A stretch of 64,000 nt of DNA from Kumtagia sp964244725 (lineage in GTDB: Bacteria; Pseudomonadota; Alphaproteobacteria; Rhizobiales; Rhizobiaceae), in contig CAXTJQ010000006.1 in NCBI GenBank assembly GCA_964244725.1, positions 62,001-126,000 on the forward strand. The letters run 5' to 3'. The position numbers were made by a program, and so were the translations under genes. The notes under the pieces were generated by a model. The model worked only from the letters and a program-made list of their open reading frames with translations, made no database searches and was not told where the DNA came from. Shown here one piece after another: positions 32,265-40,708 of the stretch; position 1 is the first letter of the stretch; each line of letters opens with the position of its first letter.

Positions 32265-34681
32265 AGGCGCATCCTCGAACCGCTGGGGTCGACCGGCGAA
32301 GGTGCGATGATCCGCGCCGGTCGCCGCTTCCCCACCACGTCGACTGAAAACGGGGCGGCATCGTCGATCGCGCCGCTCTCGATATAGCCCAGCGCCAGGC
32401 TCAAGCCGGAGACGTGGCCGTAGGCGCCCGACGTCACATGTCCGACCAGCCTGTCCCGGACGTAGATCGGCTCGAACCCGGCGGCGTCGGCGTCGACCGC
32501 CTCGACGGCGAGGGTCGCGAGGCGCTTCTTCGGACGGCCCCGGTCGCGTTCGGCCAGGACGGCGTCGCGTCCGACGAATTCGGGCTTGTCGAAGGCGACG
32601 AAGCGGTCGAGGCCGCTCATCGCCGGCGTGTAGGCGCAGGTGAATTCGCGCGACCATATGCCATAGCTCTTCTCCATGCGCAGCGAGTTCAGCGCGTTGA
32701 AGCCTATCTGCACCAGACCATGATCGCGTCCCGCGCCGAGCAGAGACAAATAGAGTTGCCGATGCTCGGCCGACGCGACGTTGATCTCGTAGCCGAGCTC
32801 GCCCATGACGGAGAGCCGGGCAACCTTGACGCGGCTATGGCCGATGTCGATTTCGGCACAGCTCATGAAGGGCAGCGCCGCATTGGAGATGTCCGCCGGG
32901 GTCGTCTGCTGCAGGAATTCGCGGGCGCGCGGACCCGTGACGGCGAGGCCGGGTATGGTGTCCGAAACATCGCGGATCGCGACGCCGGTGTCCGGCTTGT
33001 GCCGATCGAACCAGCGCATGTGCCATGTCCGCAAATAATACGAACCCATCAGCCAGAACGTCTCTTCGTCCCAGTTCAAAACCGTCAGATCGCCCATCAG
33101 GCGGCCTGATAAGGCAAGCATCGGCGCGAGCCTGACCCGGCCGGGCGCGGGAAGGCGGCAGGCAAGCAGCCGGTCGAGAAAGACCCTGGCGCCGGAACCG
33201 GTGATCTCATAGCGCGAAAAGGCCGAAATATCGAGCAGCGTCAAGCCCTCGCGCACCGCCCGGCACTCCGCCGCGACGAGGGGAAACGCGTTCGAGCGCT
33301 TGAGCGTCGGCGCTTCCTCGAAGGCATCATCCGATGCGAAATACAGCGGGACTTCCAAGCCCCAGGACACGCCCCAGCGCGCCCCTTCCCGGGTCATCAC
33401 ATCGTAGGCTGGCGGCGTTCGCAACGGCCGGCCCGCCGGAAGCTGCTGGTTGGGATAGCTTATCAGGTAGCGCCCGGCGTAGAACTGTCCGGTCGTCGCC
33501 TTCAGATAGGGCCGGTTCGACGCGAACTTTCCGTAGCGCGCGAGATCCATGCCGTAAATGTCGGCCTCGGGTTCGCCCGATATGATCCATTGGGCCAGCG
33601 CCAAGCCCACCCCGCCACCCTGGCTGAAGCCAGCCATGACGCCGCACGCGCACCAATAGTTTTTCAAGCCGGGAACCGGCCCGACCAGCGGATTGCCGTC
33701 TGGCGTGAAAGTGAAGGCGCCGTTGACCCAGCGCTTGATGCCGGCATGCTGGAGCACGGGATAGCGCTGAAAACCGAGCTCCAGCTCGGGCGCGATGCGC
33801 TCGACATCCTCGGGAATAAGCTCCATGCCATAGTCCCAGGGTGCGCCATCGAGGTTCCAGTGTTTCGGATTGCGCTCGTAGACGCCGAGCAGAAGACCCT
33901 GTCCCTCCTGGCGCGCATAGGTGAAGCCTTCCAGATCGACGACTGTCGGGATTTCCCGGCTCAGCGCAGCGAGTTCGGCGATCGGTTCGGTGATCAGATA
34001 GTGGTGCTCCATCGGCGCGACTGGGAGGTCGGTTCCGGCCATGAGACCGACCTGCTTGGCCCAAAGGCCGGCGGCGTTGACGACATGATCGGCCTGTAGC
34101 GTTCCCTTTTCCGTCACGACCGTCCAGCCGCCGTCGGCTCGAGGGTGGAGTTCGAGCACCGCATTGCGAAGGACAACCTCCGCGCCGCGCTTTCTGGCGG
34201 CGGCGGCAAAGGCATGCGTCGTGCCGTAAGGATCGAGATAGCCGTCATTGGGATCCCACAATCCGCCAAGAATGCCCGTCGTGTCGACGATCGGGCAGAG
34301 CTTCTCAATCTCGCCCGGCGAGACGAGTTGCGGTTCGGAAAGGCCGATGGTTCGGAAACCGGAAAGCGCCGCCTGCAGCCACTCCCACCGCTCCGCCGTG
34401 CCGGCGAAGGTGATCGCGCCCGGCACGCGCAGGCCGAGCTGATGCTCGCTTTCCGCCTGGAGCGCCGTGTAGAGGTCGATGGTATAGCTCTGCAGGGCGG
34501 CAATGTTCGGGTCTGCGTTGACGGCGTGGAAGCCGGCCGCGGCATGCCAGGTCGAGCCGGCCGTCAATTCACGCCTTTCGATCAGCGCGACATCGCTCCA
34601 GCCGAGCTTGGCGAGATGGTAGAGGACACTCGCGCCGACGATCCCTCCGCCGATCACAACCACGCGATAATGCGATTTCAT
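32261..34681 (-). CDS. FAD-dependent oxidoreductase fused to a GcvT domain (dimethylglycine dehydrogenase-like)
   Basis: 806 residues from the ATG at 34681 (MKSHYRVVVIGGGIVGASV). The N-terminal DAO domain binds FAD (VVIGGGIVGAS), with TAGSTWHAA near residue 50; its His corresponds to the covalent FAD site of dimethylglycine and sarcosine dehydrogenases. The C-terminal half (from about residue 435) is a GcvT tetrahydrofolate-binding domain, with LTLLDISAFSRYEI and VMGELGYEINV. Such enzymes oxidatively demethylate N-methyl amines and capture formaldehyde on folate. It is the first gene of the mttB operon, divergent from a TetR gene. Confidence 0.9.
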   Translation of the reverse strand: MKSHYRVVVIGGGIVGASVLYHLAKLGWSDVALIERRELTAGSTWHAAAGFHAVNADPNIAALQSYTIDLYTALQAESEHQLGLRVPGAITFAGTAERWEWLQAALSGFRTIGLSEPQLVSPGEIEKLCPIVDTTGILGGLWDPNDGYLDPYGTTHAFAAAARKRGAEVVLRNAVLELHPRADGGWTVVTEKGTLQADHVVNAAGLWAKQVGLMAGTDLPVAPMEHHYLITEPIAELAALSREIPTVVDLEGFTYARQEGQGLLLGVYERNPKHWNLDGAPWDYGMELIPEDVERIAPELELGFQRYPVLQHAGIKRWVNGAFTFTPDGNPLVGPVPGLKNYWCACGVMAGFSQGGGVGLALAQWIISGEPEADIYGMDLARYGKFASNRPYLKATTGQFYAGRYLISYPNQQLPAGRPLRTPPAYDVMTREGARWGVSWGLEVPLYFASDDAFEEAPTLKRSNAFPLVAAECRAVREGLTLLDISAFSRYEITGSGARVFLDRLLACRLPAPGRVRLAPMLALSGRLMGDLTVLNWDEETFWLMGSYYLRTWHMRWFDRHKPDTGVAIRDVSDTIPGLAVTGPRAREFLQQTTPADISNAALPFMSCAEIDIGHSRVKVARLSVMGELGYEINVASAEHRQLYLSLLGAGRDHGLVQIGFNALNSLRMEKSYGIWSREFTCAYTPAMSGLDRFVAFDKPEFVGRDAVLAERDRGRPKKRLATLAVEAVDADAAGFEPIYVRDRLVGHVTSGAYGHVSGLSLALGYIESGAIDDAAPFSVDVVGKRRPARIIAPSPVDPSGSRMRL

Positions 34682-34740
34682 GCCAATTCCGCCTTGCAGA
34701 AACACGCCGACCGGAAGCCACGCTAAATTATCCGTTCAGC

Positions 34741-34756
34741 CCTGTCTAGACACAGG
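34741..34756. promoter_or_regulatory. Possible TetR operator in the divergent region
   Basis: The inverted repeat CCTGT-N6-ACAGG contains the perfect 10-bp palindrome TGTCTAGACA (34743-34752). It lies between the start codons of the FAD/GcvT gene (34681) and the TetR gene (34813), where it could control both promoters. No experimental link. Confidence 0.45.
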
Positions 34757-34812
34757 TGTACGGAAATTTGGCGGCGGTGGACACCCGTTGCTTGACCTCC
34801 TATAGGCCGATC

Positions 34813-35463
34813 ATGTCGATCGACGCCGCCTCGGAAGCGTCTGCCAGCAAGGTCAAGGCCACGCGCCAGGACTGGCTCGACGCTGCCCGCGCGGCGCTGA
34901 TCGAAAGGGGCGTCGACCATGTCAAGGTCCTGACCCTGGCCGAGCGGCTCGGCGTGTCCCGCTCGAGCTTCTATTGGTATTTCAAGGACCGGCCGGACCT
35001 GCTCGACAATCTCGTGGCCTTCTGGCAGGGGTCCAATACCGCCGACATCGTCGAGCAAGCCGCCAAGCCGGCAAGGCATATCGTCGATGGCGTCATCAAC
35101 GTTTTCGAATGCTGGACGGACGGCGCGCGCTTCGATCCCCGGCTGGATTTCGCAATGCGCGAATGGGCGAGGCGGGATGCTGTCCTGCACGATCGGATCC
35201 GTTGCGAGGACGACATCCGGGTCGAGGGCATCGCCGCCATGTTCCGCCGCCACGGCTTCGATGAGGACGAGGCTTTCGTCCGGGCCCGCGTGCTGTATTT
35301 CATGCAGATCGGTTATTACGCGCTGGAGATCGAGGAGACCCTCGAACAAAGACTGCGCTATACGGCCGAGTACGTTTTCGGCTTCACGGGGGTTCAGCCA
35401 GAGGCGGCCGATGTCGAGCGCTTCCGCGCTTTCGCGCGCGCACAACCGGCGGCGCGGCGTTGA
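34813..35463 (+). CDS. TetR/AcrR family transcriptional regulator
   Basis: 216 residues from the ATG at 34813. The N-terminal TetR helix-turn-helix (about residues 20-65) reads ARAALIERGVDHVKVLTLAE followed by RLGVSRSSFYWYFKDRPDLL. The C-terminal ligand domain is helical, with ARVLYFMQIGYYALEIEET. It is transcribed divergently from the FAD/GcvT-mttB operon and probably controls it in response to a methylated amine or an intermediate. The TGTCTAGACA palindrome upstream is the candidate site. It is convergent with the alpha/beta hydrolase gene. Confidence 0.9.
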   Translation: MSIDAASEASASKVKATRQDWLDAARAALIERGVDHVKVLTLAERLGVSRSSFYWYFKDRPDLLDNLVAFWQGSNTADIVEQAAKPARHIVDGVINVFECWTDGARFDPRLDFAMREWARRDAVLHDRIRCEDDIRVEGIAAMFRRHGFDEDEAFVRARVLYFMQIGYYALEIEETLEQRLRYTAEYVFGFTGVQPEAADVERFRAFARAQPAARR

Positions 35464-35523
35464 GCCAGGATGCGAGCCGAAACCCGGAGGTCAGTTCCGG
35501 CGTTCGCGATCCGGCGCTGAACG

Positions 35524-36219
35524 TCACGGACCCTGGACAAGCCAGCGGCCAAGTTCCGCATTGGTTTCGCCCGGCCTCTCCAGCGTCGGAAGATGCCCGG
35601 CGCCATCGATGACCGCAAGCCGCGACTGCGGCATCAAGGCGTGCATGAGAGTGTGGCGCTCGCGTGGGCAAAGCCGATCCTGCGCGCCCATCAGCACCAG
35701 AGCGGGACCTTTGAAAACCGCAAGCGTCGCGCACTGGTCGCGCCGGCCGGCAAGCGCGTGCGACTGGCGCTCGAATGCCTGCATGCCGAGGCCGAGCGCC
35801 ATATCCATGCAGAGGTCGAGGATTTCCGGCCTGGCGTCTCCGTCTGCCAGATAGGTCGGCTTCATCTCGTCGCGCAGCACATCTTCCAGGTCGCCGCTCG
35901 ATGCGCGCGCGATCTGCAATTCGCGCCGCGCGCTGATGTCGGGCGCTTCGGCCAGCGGATTGGTATCCAGCAGGGCCAGACGTTCGATCCGTTCGGGCGC
36001 CTGGCGCAGCATCTCCATGGCCACGATGCCGCCCATGCTGAGGCCGGCCAGCGCGAAGCGCGGCGGCGCATCCCTGAGGACCGCCCGCGCCAACGCCTCC
36101 ATCGTGTCGTGCTCGCTGCACGGCGCGTGGAAAACGGCGCGACGCCCCAAAGCGGCCATCTGAGGCATGAACAGCCGCGCGTCGCACATCATTCCGGGAA
36201 TCAGGACAAGGGGCGTCAT
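35524..36219 (-). CDS. Alpha/beta hydrolase
   Basis: 231 residues from the ATG at 36219, overlapping the upstream MetE-like stop by four bases (ATGA). The nucleophile elbow FALAGLSMGGIVAMEML (Ser near residue 69) and the C-terminal His in AVIDGAGHLPTLERP identify the catalytic triad; an acidic residue lies in LVLMGAQDRLCP. It could hydrolyse an ester, thioester or lactone in the pathway of its neighbour. The specific substrate is unknown. Confidence 0.85.
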   Translation of the reverse strand: MTPLVLIPGMMCDARLFMPQMAALGRRAVFHAPCSEHDTMEALARAVLRDAPPRFALAGLSMGGIVAMEMLRQAPERIERLALLDTNPLAEAPDISARRELQIARASSGDLEDVLRDEMKPTYLADGDARPEILDLCMDMALGLGMQAFERQSHALAGRRDQCATLAVFKGPALVLMGAQDRLCPRERHTLMHALMPQSRLAVIDGAGHLPTLERPGETNAELGRWLVQGP

Positions 36220-37337
36220 CCGGCGCGCCGGGCGCCTTCCTTCAACGTAGCGAGCTTGGCCCAGGCGATTTCCGGGTCGACCGCGCCAAAGCCGGCGAAG
36301 GTGCCGAAACCGCAATCCGAGCCGGCAATGACCCGCTCCGGGCCGACGATGTCGACGAACCTTCGCAGGCGCTGCGCGACGAGTTCGGGATGCTCGACGA
36401 AATTCGTCGTGGTGTCGACCACGCCGGGGACCAGCACCTTGCCGTCCGGAATTTCGCCTGCGCGGTCGCGGAATACGGTCCATTCGTGACCGTGGCGCGG
36501 GTTGGACGTTTCGAACAGGACATAGCGGGCTTTCGCCATCATCAGCACGGAAAAGACCTTCGCCATGTCGATGTCGCAGACATGCGGTCCTTCGTAATTG
36601 CCCCAGCAGATATGGATGCGGACGCGATCCTCCGGGATTCCGGCAAGCGCGTGGTTCAGCGCCTCGACATGCATCGCCGCGACCTTGACGAATTGGTCAT
36701 CGCTGAGGTGCTGGAACAGCATGTGCCGCGACAGAGCGAGATCCGGACAGTCGAGTTGCAGGAACAGACCAGCCTCGACAATGGTGCGGTATTCGTCCGC
36801 CATCGCCTCCGCGAGGGCGCCAAGATAGGTTTCACGCGTCGGATAGAAATCGTTCTGCAGGAACAGCGAGATGACGCCCGGCGACGCAGCGTTCATGAAA
36901 CCCTGCGCCGCGCCTCGTTCGTTCATCGCCGCCTTCAGATTGGCGATGTCCTTCTGCAACTCGCCCTGCCCCCTCGACTTAACTTCGCCGACGCACATCG
37001 GACGCTCATAGGTCGGCGTGCCGCCCTCGCGCGCGAGGCGTTCAAGGAACGTCGGAAACAGTTTGAGGTCGCCCGGGGCGTTGCGCGGACCGTCGCCGGC
37101 GAAGCCGGTGTAGCGATCCTTGACGTAGGTGGCATAGGAAATTTTGGAGGTCTCGCCGTCGCTGACGATGTCGATGCCGGCCTCGACCTGACGGCGCACG
37201 ACCTCGGAGACCGCGGACGCCATGCAGGCGTCGAAGGCCGGTTCGTCATAGGCTTCGCCGCGTTCACGCGCAAAGAGGAAATCGACGACCGCCTGGCTGC
37301 GCGGCAGAGATCCGACATGGGTGGCAAGCAGGCTCAT
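36216..37337 (-). CDS. MetE C-terminal-like (cobalamin-independent methionine synthase family) methyltransferase
   Basis: 373 residues resembling the C-terminal barrel of MetE. Motifs include LLATHVGSLPRS at the start, VEAGIDIVSDGE near residue 53, LQLDCPDLAL near 192, HICWGNYEGPHVCDID near 248 with the metal-ligand His and Cys, and VIAGSDCGFGTFAG near 340 with the last Cys. The N-terminal half of full MetE is absent, as in the short archaeal MetE and related methyltransferases. It lies near the methylated-amine genes and may move a methyl group to a thiol such as homocysteine, but the acceptor is not visible. Confidence 0.85.
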   Translation of the reverse strand: MSLLATHVGSLPRSQAVVDFLFARERGEAYDEPAFDACMASAVSEVVRRQVEAGIDIVSDGETSKISYATYVKDRYTGFAGDGPRNAPGDLKLFPTFLERLAREGGTPTYERPMCVGEVKSRGQGELQKDIANLKAAMNERGAAQGFMNAASPGVISLFLQNDFYPTRETYLGALAEAMADEYRTIVEAGLFLQLDCPDLALSRHMLFQHLSDDQFVKVAAMHVEALNHALAGIPEDRVRIHICWGNYEGPHVCDIDMAKVFSVLMMAKARYVLFETSNPRHGHEWTVFRDRAGEIPDGKVLVPGVVDTTTNFVEHPELVAQRLRRFVDIVGPERVIAGSDCGFGTFAGFGAVDPEIAWAKLATLKEGARRAG

Positions 37338-37402
37338 GGCCGGGTTCTCCTCTGGTCGTTGGCGGCAATCTTGCAGTAAGGTGGTTGAAAGGAGTCCGGC
37401 TC

Positions 37403-37972
37403 ATGTCTGATACCGCTGCGAAGCCGCCGCGCATGACAGTCGAAGAGTTCATCGACTGGTCCGAAACGCATCCCGGGCGGCACGAGCTTTTCATGGGCGA
37501 AGTGGTCACGATGCAAGCGGAGCGCGCCTTGCACAATCTGGTCAAGCTGTCGGTCGCCATCGCCTTTCGAGAGCAGCTGAAACGAAATGGCATCGCCTGC
37601 ACCGCCTTCACCGATGGCGTTGTGGTCAAGATCGATCGCGACACCGCCTTTGAGCCGGACGTCAGCATCGATTGCGGAAAGTTTAATCCCGACAGCGTGT
37701 TTGTCACCGCTCCTGTCGTCATTGGTGAAGTGATTTCGCCATCCACCTCCCGGATTGATAGCGGTCGCAAATTCTCCGAATATTTCCGAGTCCCATCCGT
37801 CCAGCATTACCTGATCATTCAAGCCGAACGTCGTGTCGTCGTTCATCACAGACGTAGTGGCGCTTCTATCGAATCTCGCATCCTTGGCGAGGGCGACCTC
37901 GTTCTCGATCCCCCGGGAATTACCGTGGCGGTCGCCGACTTCTTCGCTGATTTGGCGCTGGACCAAGTTTGA
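37403..37972 (+). CDS. Uma2 family (DUF820) PD-(D/E)XK-type endonuclease-like protein
   Basis: 189 residues from the ATG at 37403, with AAAGGAG nine bases upstream. The Uma2 pattern is visible: MTVEEFIDWSETHPGRHELF, a central FEPDVSIDCG with the conserved Asp, and VIGEVISPSTSRIDSGRKF with the Glu and Lys of the nuclease core. These genes are abundant in cyanobacteria and scattered in other phyla; their target is unknown. Its lower GC content and lack of link to the neighbours suggest recent gain. It is divergent from the MetE-like gene and convergent with the bicupin gene. Confidence 0.85.
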   Translation: MSDTAAKPPRMTVEEFIDWSETHPGRHELFMGEVVTMQAERALHNLVKLSVAIAFREQLKRNGIACTAFTDGVVVKIDRDTAFEPDVSIDCGKFNPDSVFVTAPVVIGEVISPSTSRIDSGRKFSEYFRVPSVQHYLIIQAERRVVVHHRRSGASIESRILGEGDLVLDPPGITVAVADFFADLALDQV

Positions 37973-37987
37973 TTTCATGGCCGCGTC

Positions 37988-38962
37988 TCACTCCCTCCAC
38001 GTCGGCCCGGCCTTGTCCTCCGTCGTCGTAACCCTGTAGAGGCTCGCCTCCCCGGTCATCGATGGCGTCAGCGAATGCTGCAATCCGGGCGGCACGGCGC
38101 AGGTGTCGCCGGGGTTGAGCGTCTTCGAGCCGCCGTCCCAATCGAAGCGCCAGTAGCCGCGCATCGGCATCAGCACTTCGTGGCGCTCGTTGGCGTAAGG
38201 CGTCGCCGGGATCGAGTGCCGCGACAGAAGCTCGACCTCGAAGCCGGGCTTGTCGCGCAGCTTGCCCTTCTCGCCGATGACTTTCGCCGGCTGACGGTCG
38301 GAGAGCGCCATCAGGTCCCAGTAGCGCGCGACATAAAAGGGTACGACATCGGCCGTCGTCGGTTCCGGAAAACCGTTAAGTTCCTCGTCGTCCAGAACCT
38401 TCATGGGGGAAACGCCTTCCGGCAGCGTCTGCCCCTTCTTTGTGTCGTAAAGCTTGCCGTTGCCGCCGAGGATCAACCCATGATTCCTGGCGTCCTCGAT
38501 CACCTGCGGCGCCCAGATCACGCCGCCGCCGGCGTCGTCGCCGCCGAGGATCGCCATGATCAACCCGTAGTCGATGCCGATGTTCTCGAAGCCACGGAAG
38601 ATGCCGGTCGGGATATTGATGATGTCGCCCTCTTCGAGCACGACCTCGCCGGCCTTGCCCCAGCGGCCCCAGAAGAAGCGCCAGCGGCCTTTCAGCACGA
38701 AGAAAACCTCCGCCGTGCGGTGCGAATGCAGCGAGTTGCGGCATTTCGGCGGCTGGCCCGCCGCGCCGATGTTGAAGCCGGGCGTATCGCGGATATGCAC
38801 ATGCTGGTCGGGGCTTTCGGACACGCCGCCGCCGATGATTGTGAAATTCTCCTTCTGGTCGGAGCCGGGCGTATGGGCGTCGATGAAGGCGGTCTTGCAC
38901 GGCACGAGATCGCCGTAGCGCACGATGCGCGTTTCCATTTCCTCAGGTGTCATGAGCTTCAT
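37988..38962 (-). CDS. Double-cupin protein, last gene of SnoaL/ABC operon 1
   Basis: 324 residues from the ATG at 38962, overlapping the SnoaL-C1 stop (ATGA). The first cupin (about residues 60-160) shows NSLHSHRTAEVFFVLKGRWR and GDIINIPTGIFRGFEN, with the His/Glu metal ligands. The second cupin (about 225-320) shows HEVLMPMRGYWRFDWDGG and LNPGDTCAVPPGLQHSLTPS. The layout resembles gentisate dioxygenase-type bicupins, but ring-cleavage activity is not implied; an isomerase or epimerase role in sugar catabolism is equally possible. It ends the operon that starts with the ATPase gene. Confidence 0.8.
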   Translation of the reverse strand: MKLMTPEEMETRIVRYGDLVPCKTAFIDAHTPGSDQKENFTIIGGGVSESPDQHVHIRDTPGFNIGAAGQPPKCRNSLHSHRTAEVFFVLKGRWRFFWGRWGKAGEVVLEEGDIINIPTGIFRGFENIGIDYGLIMAILGGDDAGGGVIWAPQVIEDARNHGLILGGNGKLYDTKKGQTLPEGVSPMKVLDDEELNGFPEPTTADVVPFYVARYWDLMALSDRQPAKVIGEKGKLRDKPGFEVELLSRHSIPATPYANERHEVLMPMRGYWRFDWDGGSKTLNPGDTCAVPPGLQHSLTPSMTGEASLYRVTTTEDKAGPTWRE

Positions 38963-39933
38963 CCCGTCTTGAGCAGGATCTGTTTCCAGATCGCGGTTTC
39001 GTCGAAAAGCACGTATTCGCGGCGCAGGCCCCAAGGTCCGAACTCGGCGTGGCTGATGGCCATGACATGCACGTCGGCCCCGCTTGGCTGGCCGAATGCC
39101 CCCCACCCGTCGTGCTTGCCGGTCAGCGACCAGCGCACCGCCGCGCGCGGCGAAAAATCGGGATCGCTGCTGCCGATGACGTGGTGAATGTCGAATCGCG
39201 CGGTCGGCAATGCGGCGCGCAGGCTCATCCAGAACCGGTCGGCGTCACCGTACCCGTGACCCGTGACGCCGCCGGGCAATTCGAGCTGCGCGGCGCGGTC
39301 GTATTCGACCGGGATCGCCGCCATGTCGGCGTCCATGATCCGGGTCAGAAGTCCGGCATAGCGCTGGCCAACCGCGTGATCGTTGCCCCTGCCGCGATAC
39401 TTGCCGGCAACGTCGTTTTCGGGCGTGAACGGCTTGACGCATGCCTCCGCTCCGCCTTCGCGTTCGATCAGATCCGCCGCGAACGCCTTCGGGTCCCAAC
39501 CCATCTGGCGCACGATTGCGCCCTGGTCGCGCACCAGCCACTCGTCGTAGATTTGATTGTTCCGCACGGCGCAGTCGGCGATGATCCGGTAGGTCAGGCG
39601 CTTGCCGGTGGCTTCGCCATAGAGTCCCGAGTTCGCGTGGGTCGCCTGTGAAAGGAGCCTATGCGACGACAGGAACCCCTCATCCTCGTCGCCACACCAG
39701 ATGACATCCTCGCCGAGCAAGGTCCGGTCCGGGAATTCGGCGAGCGTCGCCATGGTCGCGGCGATGACGTTTTTGTTGCCGATAACGACCGAAGCCGGCG
39801 AGCGCACCGGCATCGTCGCGGCGTAGTAGCGGTGCAGGGTCGCGATGCCGCGATCCTCCCAGATTTCCTTGGTGATCCCGAGGATGTAGTCGGGCAAATC
39901 CTGGAATTTCGGATCGAAACCTTTCATTGCCAC
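38959..39933 (-). CDS. SnoaL-like double-domain protein, type C1
   Basis: 324 residues with two NTF2/SnoaL-like halves. The N-half carries DYILGITKEIWEDRGIATLH, EFPDRTLLGEDVIWCGDEDE and TGKRLTYRIIADCAVRNNQI; the C-half runs from about residue 190. It is clearly related to the type C2 protein (56597-57784), which has IIDYIVRITHRIWEEKDIG and EVVWAGNEEVGFHTSHR at equivalent places. It lacks the C-terminal ENWV-D motif of types A and B. It follows the SDR gene by seven bases and overlaps the bicupin start. Function unknown; cyclase, isomerase or hydratase chemistry is known for the fold. Confidence 0.72.
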   Translation of the reverse strand: MAMKGFDPKFQDLPDYILGITKEIWEDRGIATLHRYYAATMPVRSPASVVIGNKNVIAATMATLAEFPDRTLLGEDVIWCGDEDEGFLSSHRLLSQATHANSGLYGEATGKRLTYRIIADCAVRNNQIYDEWLVRDQGAIVRQMGWDPKAFAADLIEREGGAEACVKPFTPENDVAGKYRGRGNDHAVGQRYAGLLTRIMDADMAAIPVEYDRAAQLELPGGVTGHGYGDADRFWMSLRAALPTARFDIHHVIGSSDPDFSPRAAVRWSLTGKHDGWGAFGQPSGADVHVMAISHAEFGPWGLRREYVLFDETAIWKQILLKTG

Positions 39934-39940
39934 CCCTTCC

Positions 39941-40708
39941 TCACCCGGCCGTCCAGCCGCCGTCGATCAGCAGCGACGTCCCGGTGATCATCGCCGCTGC
40001 GCTGGACGCCAGGAAAACCACTGCGCCCATGATGTCCTCGACCTCGGCGAGGCGGCCAAGCTTGATCTTCGAGGCGATCCACGCTGTCCGCTCCGGGTCG
40101 CTCAGCGTTCCTTCCGAGAGCGGCGTCCGGACGAAGGTCGGGCAGATCGTATTGATGCGGATGCCGTGCGGACCAAGTTCGATCGCCGCCGACTTGGTCA
40201 TGCCCTCGATCGCGTGCTTGGTCGCGGCGTAGACGGTGCGGTCGATGCCGCCAACGTGACCCATCTGCGACGAGATGGTGATGATCGAGCCGCCCTTGCC
40301 GGCCGCGATCATGCCCCGGGCGACCGCTTGCGTGGCGAAATAAGCGCCGCGCAGATTGACGCCGACGACCGCGTCGAAATCCGCGACGCTGGTCTCGACG
40401 ATGGGGGCGTGACGCGCGATGCCGGCATTGCTGACGAAGACGTCGAACGGTCCGGCCTCCGCGATGATCGCGCCTGCGGCATCTGGGTCGTTCACATCGA
40501 GGACCATCGCTTCCGCCGAGTACCCTGTTGCGCCGATCACAGAGACCGCGTCGTCGAGTGCGCCTCGGTCCCGCGCGGCGCACACCACATGCGCCCCGGC
40601 TTCGGCCAGCGCCACCGCGCAGCCGAGACCAATGCCGCGCGACGCGCCGGTGACCAGCGCGCGCCGGCCGTCCAAGCGCAAAGATGGCGTACGGGGAAGC
40701 GGCGTCAT
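39941..40708 (-). CDS. Short-chain dehydrogenase/reductase (SDR)
   Basis: 255 residues. The cofactor loop is TGASRGIGLGCAVALAEAG near residue 20, followed by SNAGIARHAP near 93, the Ser in ISSQMGHVGG near 145, and YAATKHAIEGM (catalytic Tyr and Lys) near 160. ARDRGA after the second strand fits NADP, but this is weak evidence. Its ATG overlaps the stop of type A1 SnoaL (ATGA). In operon 1 it would oxidise or reduce a hydroxyl of the substrate, before or after the HisD-like enzyme. Confidence 0.9.
   Translation of the reverse strand: MTPLPRTPSLRLDGRRALVTGASRGIGLGCAVALAEAGAHVVCAARDRGALDDAVSVIGATGYSAEAMVLDVNDPDAAGAIIAEAGPFDVFVSNAGIARHAPIVETSVADFDAVVGVNLRGAYFATQAVARGMIAAGKGGSIITISSQMGHVGGIDRTVYAATKHAIEGMTKSAAIELGPHGIRINTICPTFVRTPLSEGTLSDPERTAWIASKIKLGRLAEVEDIMGAVVFLASSAAAMITGTSLLIDGGWTAG

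Noticed and set aside
30721..32361. A 546-codon minus-strand frame overlapping mttB in another frame
   Set aside because: Arg/Ala-rich without family motifs; mttB in the adjacent frame is complete and coupled to its neighbour.
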